In this document: piece after piece, positions 55,202 to 64,000 of the stretch | How positions within the stretch are numbered: position 1 is the first letter of the stretch | How the letters are laid out: every line of letters begins with the position of its first letter | Assembly: GCA_028751875.1 (NCBI GenBank) | Contig: CM054167.1 | Coordinates: 23,377,393 to 23,441,392 of the forward strand | Length of the DNA: 64,000 nt | Direction: 5' to 3' | Source of the DNA: Rapana venosa | Lineage: Eukaryota > Mollusca > Gastropoda > Neogastropoda > Muricidae | Position numbers and translations under genes: made by a program | Notes under the pieces: generated by a model | What the model was told of the DNA's origin: nothing | The model's database searches: none | What the model saw: only the letters and a program-made list of their open reading frames with translations

Positions 55202-55750
55202 CGCCGAACATCTTGCGCACACGTGAAAACGGGATGGATGACAACATTGAAAAAAACAATAACAACAACAACAACAACACACACAAACACACTAGTGTCA
55301 TGTACATACATCATTCTTGACGTCGTAATGCAGCTACCTTCATGGTGGGCAAAAAGGGGTGGTGGCATACGCAACATCTCACCAGAGAAGGGGAAGGAGA
55401 ATTTTTTTTAATATATATATATAAAAGTGTTCAATATGTAAAATAGCAAAACCGACTCCTCTCGTCTTCCAGTTTGATGAAACCTGAAGGTCTGATGTGG
55501 CTGACACGTTAGTAAAAATTGGTGATTTTCAGATTTTGACATTTTTTCTTCTTACAGAATCTTGAAGTATACGGCTTCCCCCCACCCCTGGGTGTATGAT
55601 AGTTGACATAACAGTACAAATATTTATTTTTCATCATTCAAAAATGATTTAATAAATCGATTTTCCGCAATACACACCCGCCCCCCCCACCCCCCACCCC
55701 CCCAACCCCCACCCCAGGGCCTGATATAGTTGACACACTCTTTAAGGATC
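55202..55750 (+). repeat. Segment duplicated from 54096, copy 2
   Basis: About 1,106 bp downstream of copy 1 and nearly identical apart from small indels in runs. The duplication unit is therefore array plus flank. Confidence 0.9.
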
Positions 55751-56115
55751 CCCACCCGCCACCCTGGTTATGTTCTTTATATAGACTGCAGAAATGACAC
55801 CAACTACAGTTCACTTTTCATTTTCCACCAATCGAAAAACAGCTTCGTATTTGCTGCTGACGTGTGCACGTGCTCTACGTGGACTGCACAAAGTTCGTGA
55901 ACTGAGGCAATCATGGGTTCTCCAGGCTTTAAAAAAAAAAATTAAAAAATAAAAATAAAAGAAAGGTTGTCTTCTCCTGCAACTTGCATGGAGTAACCCC
56001 CCCCCAAAAAACAACAAAAAACAACAAAAAAAAACCCCAACAACAAACAACCAACAACAACAAGAAAAAACTATTTTTTTTATTTTTTTCAAATTTAGGA
56101 ATAATGTTTGGGGGG
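55751..56115. other. Intergenic with A-rich and CAA-rich tract
   Basis: A/C-rich simple sequence at 55930-56090. Nothing else recognised. Confidence 0.5.
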
Positions 56116-56117
56116 AT

Positions 56118-56312
56118 GGGGATAGCCTAGTGGTTAGAATTCTACACTCCTAATCTCTGAGGGTCCTGGAAGGATTAAGCTACCACCCAGGCACCCATTC
56201 CAAGGGATTTTTACCCCTGGAGTCAACATCTGCACCCGCCTGACTAATTACCCAAATCCCTAGGATGAGACTATAAACCAGAGGTCCTCTTAGGGAATCC
56301 ACGTAGAGCATC

Positions 56313-56345
<33 letters not shown>

Positions 56346-56640
56346 TTGTCAGGAATTTATATAGCGCTGAATCTTGTAAAGCAACAAAATCAAAGCGCTC
56401 AGCATCTTGCGCGCACATTAAAACCTGTTCCGCCTTTCGGCAGAGTAGGTCATTGTATGCTGGTAGGAACGGACGACAAAATCGTTTTTAAAAAACCCAA
56501 AACCAACAAAACAAACACGTGCACACAGGTGTCGTGTTTAGACACCATCCCCGATGTCGGAATGCAGCTACCTTCATGGCGGGCAAAACCCCCCAAAACG
56601 GTCGCGTATGCAAAATCTCAAACCATTGGTGGAATAAACT
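56118..56640 (+). mobile_element. SINE-B copy, long-tail subtype, with (AAT)n insert
   Basis: Head GGGGATAGCCTAGTGGTTAG at 56123 and body CCTGGAGTCAACATCTGCAC. It is interrupted at about 56312-56400 by (AAT)n plus unrelated sequence, then GCATCTTGCGCGCACATTAA, and it ends with the GTGTCGTGTTTAGAC and GGAATGCAGCTACCTTCATG tail also seen at 1545, 54190 and 55310. Confidence 0.82.
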
Positions 56641-56703
56641 CAGAGCTCTAGCCAAGGACTAGGGAGATGGGTGGGGTGTTAAAAATAAAGTTCAATATGT
56701 TAA

Positions 56704-56729
56704 CTCCCTCCCCCCCCCCCCCCCCCCCG

Positions 56730-56786
<57 letters not shown>

Positions 56787-56908
56787 TCCGTCTGGTATCA
56801 CTTTTCGGTGGAAGGACGTTAAACTGAAACACACACACACACACACCACCACACACACACACACACACACACAACACACACCACACACACACACACACAA
56901 GCACACAC
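56704..56908. repeat. C-run and (CA)n with an inverted TG-associated motif
   Basis: C-run 56708-56727 and CA on either side of CCGTCTGGTATCACTTTTCG...GGACGTTAAACTGAA (56788-56828), which is the inverted form of the motif at 24100 and 29480. Confidence 0.85.
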
Positions 56909-57150
56909 ACATCCTTCGGATGAGACTATAAACCGAGGCCCCGTGTTCGAACGCATGCAGAACATCTTGCGCACACGTTAAATCCTGTTCCGCTTTTCGG
57001 AAGAGTAGGCCATTGTGTGCCAGTGGAAACAGATGACAAAATTGACAAAACCGCATACACACGGGGACTGGATGTAAAAAAGCACATGAGTGCTTATTCC
57101 ATTATCCTCGATATAAAAGAATAAATAAATAAAATAAATAACACACACAC
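56909..57150 (+). mobile_element. SINE-B copy, head truncated
   Basis: From CCTTCGGATGAGACTATAAA through GTAGGCCATTGTGTGCC to CATTATCCTCGATATAAAAG and an (AATA)n tail. Confidence 0.88.
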
Positions 57151-57154
57151 AACA

Positions 57155-57488
57155 CACACAAAACAATGGATGAAATATCCATCTGCAGAACAGAAACGGT
57201 TTGAACAAATAAAAAAAAATCAATTTTGCTACTTAATGCAGTTTTAACATAATTTTTTTTAATGAACTTTTCCAGGTCCAAGAACATTTTTTTTACAACA
57301 AAAAAATTGCACGAAACTCCATGATGTTGCACAGTCTACAATATTACGTGTTCAGAAACCATTTCCTGCTTTCCTGAAGCATATCAGAATATGATGGAAT
57401 TTGTCACATAATTGCTTCTGATTACTTTTTTATTTTACATAATCTTTCTTTTCTTTCAATGCTCCCGAACCTGCCTTCTTGGACTGAT
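57155..57488. other. AT-rich spacer between SINE-B fragments
   Basis: Nothing recognised. Confidence 0.4.
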
Positions 57489-57489
57489 A

Positions 57490-57660
57490 ATTTGCGCACA
57501 CGTTAAAACCCGTTCCGCTTCTCGTAAGAGTAGGCCATTGTGTGCCGGTGGGAACAGACGACATAATTTACAAAACCGCATACACACTGGGGACTGGATG
57601 TAAAAAAGCACGTAAGTGTATATTCCATTATCCTCGATATAAAAGAATAAATAATTTTTT
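57490..57660 (+). mobile_element. SINE-B 3' fragment
   Basis: TTGCGCACACGTTAAAACCC to TTATCCTCGATATAAAAG, with an AATAAAT and T-run tail. Confidence 0.87.
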
Positions 57661-57929
57661 TTTTTTAAATTGTGATTTCAATGTTCTGAATTTTGTAAGA
57701 GCGATTCTCAAATCATCTGGCAGTATAGCTGTACATTTTTCATAGCAAAAATGTTCTATGTGTAGAATTATAATACAATCTAATTATAATACCATTCCCT
57801 TTGACGTATTTCAGCAATCCATGTTTGCATAATATATTGGTCTTGCAGTCTAAAACTGACGCAACAAACCACTTGAGTCGTACGTTTACAATGACAGTCA
57901 ATCCCTTAGAACATTCATATATGACCCAT

Positions 57930-58045
57930 CCAGTCTTCTTCTTCTTCGTCGTCGAATGCTCAGATAACAATTATTATTATTGTCTGTCATATGAACGAAA
58001 ATGCATTGCGCTACCCAGCGCATCTGACTTCGAAATGGGAGATCA
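57930..58045 (-). mobile_element. SINE-C-associated segment, inverted
   Basis: The inverse of 7900-8010: TTCTTCTTCGTCGTCGAATG, TTGTCTGTCATATGAACG and CAGCGCATCTGACTTCG. It belongs to the repeat flanking SINE-C copy 2. Confidence 0.6.
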
Positions 58046-58245
58046 ATATTTCCGGGGGGAAAAAAAGAATGAGAATGGACCAAGACGGCAGAAACTAGAC
58101 AAGAAGGGATTGAAAGGAAGAAAAGGAACAAGGCAGAAACTAAGGGTGGGATAGAAAAGAGGGAATTCTTAGCACAGAATGTTCAGAAGGACGGCGGTGC
58201 TATTTATACTGACAAGCAACCCCCGCCCCCCTCCCCCTCAACAGG

Positions 58246-58465
58246 ATCCTTCGGATGAGACTATAAACCGAGACCCCGTGTGCGAACGCACACAGAACAT
58301 CTTGTGCATACGTTAAATCCTGTCCGCTTTTCGTAAGAGTAGGCCCTTGTGTGCCGGTGGGAACAGATGACAGAATTTACAAAACCGCATACACACGGGA
58401 ATGGATGTAAAAAATCTCATAAGTGCTTATTCCATTATCCTCGATATAAAAGAATCTTTAAATTA
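58246..58465 (+). mobile_element. SINE-B copy, head truncated
   Basis: CCTTCGGATGAGACTATAAA, CACAGAACATCTTGTGCATA, then GTAGGCCCTTGTGTGCC and the CCTCGATATAAAAG end. Confidence 0.88.
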
Positions 58466-58672
58466 AAAAAAAAATTTTAATATCAAGTGTGAATTGAGCC
58501 ATTATTCTTCTAAAATGCATATCCATATCAAGCATTAGATAAGGTTTGACGTCATGCAAGCTTTTATAAATTCTCTATAAGTTCTATACATATTACATCA
58601 CTAGATCGTATATGATCATTCCACTGTTGCCAATGACAATCAATCTTTGCCTAAAAACAGCAAGAAGAGTGT
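58466..58672. other. AT-rich intergenic, nothing recognised
   Basis: No signal noted. Confidence 0.4.
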
Positions 58673-58673
58673 A

Positions 58674-59215
<542 letters not shown>

Positions 59216-59332
59216 CAATGCTGGCGCGAGCACCCAGACGTGTTGCACGTGTAGTGTCAGGCATGTTACCTACCCTGCCCAAAAGGTCATTTGCTCTGGG
59301 GGCTGAATCACCAACACACTGCTCGTCGTTTG
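59216..59332. other. Short unique segment between repeats
   Basis: Non-repetitive sequence open on both strands (minus NDEQCVGDSAPRANDLLGR). No convincing splice sites and no recognised family, so no gene is called. Confidence 0.3.
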
Positions 59333-59651
59333 GGAAGAGAGAGAGAGTGAGAGAGTCAGACAGACAAAGAGAGAGAGGGGGGGGGGGTGAGAGAGAGGGG
59401 GGGGGTGAGAGAGAGAGAGTCAGACAGACAGACAGATAGAGGGTGGGGGGAGGAATGAGAGAGAGAAAGTGAGAGAGAGAGAGAGAAGGAGAGAAATACA
59501 GAGAGAGGAGAGAGAGAGAGAGAGAGAGAGAGAAGAGAGAGACTGACAGATAGAGTGTGTGTGGGATGGGGGGGGATAAGAGAGAGAGGAATACAGAGAG
59601 AGAGAGAGTCAGACAGAGGCAGACAGACAGATAGAGGGTGGGGGCAGGAAT

Positions 59652-59691
<40 letters not shown>

Positions 59692-60418
59692 AAGAAGAGG
59701 GGGGGAAAAGGGGGGGATAAGAAAAAGAAGAAGAGAGGGGAAAGAGAAAAGGAAAGAGAAGAGAGAGAGAGAGAAAAAGAGGAGGAGAAGCAGACAGATA
59801 GGGGGGGGGGAGGGGGGAAAAAATAAGAAGAGAGAGCAGAAGAAGAATGGAGATAGAGAAGGGAGGAAAACGAGATAGAGAAAGAAGAAGAGAGGTGGGA
59901 GAAGGAAAAGAAGAGGGGAGAAATACAAGAACAGAGAGAAAGACAGACAGACAGATGGGAGGGGGGGGGGGGGGGGATAGAGAGAGAGGAGAGAAAAAGA
60001 AAGAGGGGAAGAAAGACAGAGAAGAGAAGAAGGGGAGGGGGGGAGAAAAGAGAAAAAGAAAGAGTGATAGAGGAGGGGAAAACAGGAGAGAAGAGATAGG
60101 GAAGACAGATAGACAGATAGAGGTGGGGGAGGAAAAGAGAGGGGAAAAGGGGGGACAGAAAGGGAGAGAGAGACAGAGAGAAATACAGACAGAGAGAGAC
60201 AGAGAGAGAGGGAGAGAGAACACAGACTGATTGGATAAAAGGGGGGGGAAAAGGAAAGAAAGAACAACCCAAAAAAAACCCTGGGGGGGGGGGGGGGGAG
60301 GGGGGGGGAAGGAAGGGAAGTAACAAGGTAACAGACAGTAAAATTTGGGTAGACAAGAGAGGACAAAGAAAGAAATAGAGAAATAAAGAGAGAAATAGAC
60401 AAAATTGACAGAAAGAAA

Positions 60419-60450
<32 letters not shown>

Positions 60451-60613
60451 GAGAAAATGAGAAGAGAGAAGAAAAAAGAAAAAAATGAAAGAAAAAAGAA
60501 AGAAATAAAGGGGAGAGAGAGAGAGAGAGAGGAGAAAGAGAGGAGAAGAGAGAGAGAGAGAGAAGAGAAAGAGAGATAGACAGTCAGAAAGAAAGAAATA
60601 AAGAGAGAAAGAG

Positions 60614-60655
<42 letters not shown>

Positions 60656-61100
60656 AGAGAGAGGGGAAGAGAGAGTGGAAAGAGGGGATAGCAGACGGAA
60701 AAAAAGGAAAGAGAGAGAGAGAAAGAAAGAGAGAAAGAGAGAGGGAAAGGAAGGAGAGAGAGAGAGGAAGAGAGAGAGAAAGAGAATAGACAGACAGAAG
60801 AAAGAGACGACAGACAGATAGACAGACAGACGGGACAGAGAGTTAGACAGACAGAAAGAAAGAAAGAAAGGGAGGGAAAGGGGAAAGGAGAGAGAGAGAG
60901 AGGAGAGAGATAGAGAGAGAGAGAAAAACAGACAGCAGACAGAAAGAAAAAAAGAGACAGGGGACAGACAGACAGACAGAGAGTTAAGACAGACAGAAAT
61001 AAAGAGAGAGAGAGGGAGAGGAAGGAGCAAAGAGAGAGAGAGAGTGAGAGAGGAAGGAGAGAGAGAGAAGGGGATAAGGGAAAGGATCTCTAGGAAAAGA
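59333..61100. repeat. GA/GACA/GGA-rich purine array, about 1.77 kb
   Basis: Purine-rich on the + strand with GA, GGAGA, CAGACAGA and G-runs. The long Ser/Leu/Phe reverse ORFs (up to 409 codons) are repeat translations. Confidence 0.95.
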
Positions 61101-61362
61101 GGGAAAAAATTACACCTAAAAAAAAGAAGAAAAGAAAGAACGAAAGAAAGAGAACAATAACTTACGTTAAAAGAAGTATCCCAAACGTTCAATGCAAATA
61201 TTTAATATTTTAATCCTTACAACTTAAAAGAAACCTTTTTTATAAAAAGAGGAAAAAATACTGTTAAATGTTATAAAAAGTTTTCTTTACTCATTTTCTC
61301 CATTTTGTTCCAAGAAAATTAATCAAACAAAGAAAAAATAGGAAGGATGAAAATAAGAAAGA
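61101..61362. other. AT-rich spacer, nothing recognised
   Basis: No signal noted. Confidence 0.4.
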
Positions 61363-61363
61363 A

Positions 61364-61364
61364 G

Positions 61365-61406
<42 letters not shown>

Positions 61407-61475
61407 AAGAGAGAGAGAGAGAGAAAAGAGAGAGAAAAGAGGGGAGAGAGATAGAGAGAGAGAGAGAGCAGCCCC
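61364..61475. repeat. (GA)n microsatellite
   Basis: GA-rich, followed by a short SINE-B-like end ATTATCCTCGAAAAAA at 61487. Confidence 0.9.
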
Positions 61476-61529
61476 ACACACACACATTATCCTCGAAAAA
61501 ATTTTTTATATATAAATAAAATCTAATTT

Positions 61530-61760
61530 AAAAACACACACACACACACACACACACAACACGCACCACCTCCACCGATCTCCAACACACACACATACAT
61601 ACACACAGCGCGCACGCACGACCACACCACTACACACCCAAAACACCACGCCCCGCACGACCACGCACCACCACCGACCCCACACCACACACACACACAC
61701 ACACCACACAGCCACCCCCACCCCCCCCCCCCCCAAAACACACCACACCACAAACAACAA
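61530..61760. repeat. (CA)n-rich and C-run tract
   Basis: CA and CCAC units with a C-run at 61715-61735. Confidence 0.9.
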
Positions 61761-62185
61761 CAAAAACACGGAAACAGGGAAAATAAACGCCGGAAAAAGA
61801 AAAAAAAAAAAACAAACAAAAAATGACAACAAAATAAGCGAGGCAGAACAAGAATTAAAAAAAACAACCAAAAAAAATAACAAAAACAAAAACATAAAAA
61901 CAAACAAAATCATCTTTCCTATCAACGCTACCTCTATCATCGAACCGCCATCATCGCAAAACTGCAAAAAAAACAACACAAAACATACCACAACAACATG
62001 GTAACAACAACAACAACTACTAACGGATTGTATGGTTCGCCCGCCCGCGCCTAACAGAGCGTAACGGACACCTTTATCGTGCAAAGTCGTAACTGTTTCG
62101 TCCTCCTTCACCTAACTCGCTACGATTTCATCAGGCAGACAGACTGTAAGTGCAATGAAAGAGGAAAACGAACGGGAGCGGAAAG
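61761..62185. other. A/C-rich then unique sequence, no confirmed gene
   Basis: 61761-62020 is A-rich simple sequence. 62030-62165 is unique-looking and has an acceptor-like TTGCACTTACAG on the minus strand at about 62146-62157, but the frame that follows carries an early stop, so no exon is called. Confidence 0.35.
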
Positions 62186-62387
62186 GTGTGTGTGTGTGTG
62201 TGTGTTGTGTGTGTGTGTGTGTGGGGTGGTGGGGGGGGGTGGGGGGGGGGGGGGAGGGGGGGGGGTTGGAGGGGGGGAGGGGAGGGGGAGAGAGATACAG
62301 GTAGTATACATATGTATGTAAGGGATGGGGTGAAAGTGTAAGTGTGTGTGTGTGTGTTAGAATACCAGAGTGTGGGGTGTGTGGGGT

Positions 62388-62420
<33 letters not shown>

Positions 62421-62581
62421 AAAAATTTTTGGGTTTTGGTGTGTGAGAAAATTAAAACTAGAATTTTAATTCTATTTAGTTGAATTGGGGTTCGGGTGGA
62501 GGGGAGAGGTGAAAGGTGGATTTTTTTTTTTTTTTTTTTTTTTTCTGCGTGCATTTGTTCCTTCGAGTGTTTTTAGGGGGG

Positions 62582-62628
<47 letters not shown>

Positions 62629-62709
62629 AGGAGCCCCCGGGGGGGGGTTTTTGGGGGGGGGGTTTGGGGAAAGGGGGGGGGGGGGGGGGGTTTTTTTTGG
62701 GGGGGGGTT

Positions 62710-62748
<39 letters not shown>

Positions 62749-63560
62749 AAGGGGGGGGGGGGGGGGGAGGGGGGGGTTTTTGGGGGGGTTTGGGGGGGGG
62801 GGGGGGGTTTTGGGGGGGGGGGGGAAGATAAAAGGGAAATATGCATAGTAAATTTTTGGGGTTGGGGTTTTTTGTAAGTGTAAGTTGTGTGTTTTGTTTT
62901 GAAAACCAGTGTTTTGTGTTGTGTGTGAATTTTTGAGGTGTGATGTTGTGTGTTTTGTGTTTGGTGGTGTGTTGTGTTTGGGTGTGTTGTTTTTGTCTTC
63001 GGAAATTTTCGTTTATTTACTCTCAAATGTAAAAAGACGGGAAAAAACAACCCCACCAAAATTTCAAGGGTTTTATGAGAATTTAGGTGGTTTTGGGGGG
63101 GGGCCCACCCGAAAAATGCGAGGGGGGAAAAGTGTTTGGGGTGTTGTGTGTGTGTGTGTGTGTGTGTGTTTTTGTGTAGGGGTGTTTTGTGTGTTGTGTT
63201 TTTGTGTGTTTTGGTGTGAGGGGGAGAGAGAAAAGGGAAAAAGAAAAAGTTGCATTGCAAAAATTTGTAGGGAGGGGTTGTGGGTGGGGGTGTGTTTGGA
63301 GTGTGGGGTGTTGGGGTGGGGTGTGTTTTGGGTTTTGGGGGGTTTGGGGGAGGAAGAGAGAAAAGAGAGAGAGAGAGAGAAAAAATGTAACAAATTTTGT
63401 ATTTTTGTTGGGGGGGGGGGGGGGGAAGGGGTGTGTTTTTGTTTTGAGTGTTAAAATTTCAGGGGTGGTGTGTGTGTTGTGTGTGTGTTGTGGGGTTGGT
63501 TGTTGTTTTGTGTGTGTGTGTGTTGTGTGGGGGGGGGGGTTGGGGGGGGTGGGGGGGGAG
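62186..63560. repeat. TG tracts and long G-runs, doubtful sequence
   Basis: TG to 62225, then G-runs of up to about 40, T-runs and TGTTTTGTG sequence. The texture resembles the 16-23 kb artefact. A degraded copy of the TG-associated motif may lie at 62995-63040. Gly-rich ORFs are not genes. Confidence 0.8.
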
Positions 63561-64000
63561 GGGGGGGAGGGTGGGTGGGTTTTTGGGGTTAAAAGTGTTT
63601 TAAAAACCAGTGTGTGGTGTGTGTGTGTGTTTTGTGTGTGTGAGGGAGGAGAGAGAGAGAGAGATAGAGAGAGAGAGATAAAAAAAAATAAAAAAATGGC
63701 ATGTGTATGTGTGTGGTGGAGGGGGGGGGGGGTTTTAAGTGTGTGCATGGGTTGTTTAATTTGAGTGTTAGTTTTAAAAGGAAAGTGTTTTTATGTTATG
63801 CGGGAGGGGGGGGTGTGTTTCAGAGGTTTGAGCTACCTGTTTGCGGACGCGCAGCCACCCAACCCCCCAACATTGTGTGGGTTTGGGACGTGCGTGCGTG
63901 GTTTTCGAGTGTGTTACAGTGTTTTTGTAAAAAGTATGTGTGTGCATGCGCATGCATTTATGCGTGATGGTTATTGCGTGTGGTGTATGTTGTGCAGGGG
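63561..64000. repeat. G-rich, TG and GA simple sequence to the window end
   Basis: G-runs at 63530-63570 and 63718-63732, GA at 63650-63680, TG near 63945-64000. A short unique patch at 63815-63900 was not identified. Confidence 0.6.

Noticed and set aside
59216..59332. Minus-strand exon (NDEQCVGDSAPRANDLLGR)
   Set aside because: A GTAGGT donor-like site exists but the acceptor is weak, the peptide is unrecognised, and the segment is squeezed between microsatellites.
62030..62160. Minus-strand exon (EDETVTTLHDKGVRYALLGAGG)
   Set aside because: An acceptor-like site is present, but the frame that gives this peptide contains a stop shortly after it, and the region borders doubtful sequence.

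Overview
The window looks like nuclear DNA of a marine lophotrochozoan, most likely a gastropod mollusc. That is inferred from the long SINE- and microsatellite-filled introns with GT-AG borders, the style of the tRNA-derived SINEs, and a LINE ORF1 carrying a 2A motif. No species can be named. Much of the 64 kb is simple repeat, and two stretches are probably assembly error.

The one confidently recognised gene lies on the + strand from 2919 to 40641. It is a monocarboxylate-transporter-like (SLC16/MCT family, MFS) gene whose nine coding exons were placed by eye: 2951-3067, 7542-7625, 8936-9079, 23594-23793, 27283-27797, 28900-29239, 29852-29989, 35610-35660 and 40349-40641. Splice phases agree at all eight junctions once two single-base deletions (exon 2 and exon 6) are allowed for. 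The deduced product is about 627 residues with 12 predicted membrane segments. It has the family N-terminal DGGWAW motif, a long central loop with about ten GSRT repeats, and a Ser/Gln-rich tail. Acidic and basic residues tied to proton-lactate coupling in MCT1 appear to be replaced, so the substrate is uncertain.

Layout: 0-2.9 kb holds SINEs and CA/ACC repeats. 3.1-7.5 kb (intron 1) holds an unrecognised broken ORF, SINEs and a LINE tail. 7.5-9.1 kb holds exons 2 and 3. 9.1-13.0 kb is triplet and CT repeat. 13.04-16.18 kb is a noisy second copy of 4.32-7.28 kb, and 16.18-23.46 kb is almost pure homopolymer, so the size of intron 3 is not reliable. 23.6-30 kb holds exons 4-7 with an antisense LINE ORF1 relic in intron 4. 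31.7-34.9 kb is an antisense LINE reverse-transcriptase relic in intron 7. 36.6-39.3 kb is a satellite built from the head of a tRNA-derived SINE. 40.3-40.6 kb is the last exon. From 41 to 64 kb there are SINEs, microsatellites, a CT minisatellite, a perfect 61-bp inverted repeat, and one candidate terminal exon of a convergent minus-strand gene (48154-48249). The last 1.7 kb is again homopolymer-rich and doubtful.

At least five SINE types are visible. The most interesting (called SINE-A here) joins a tRNA-like A box to a segment resembling the 5S rRNA internal promoter. One copy ends at the splice acceptor of exon 3.
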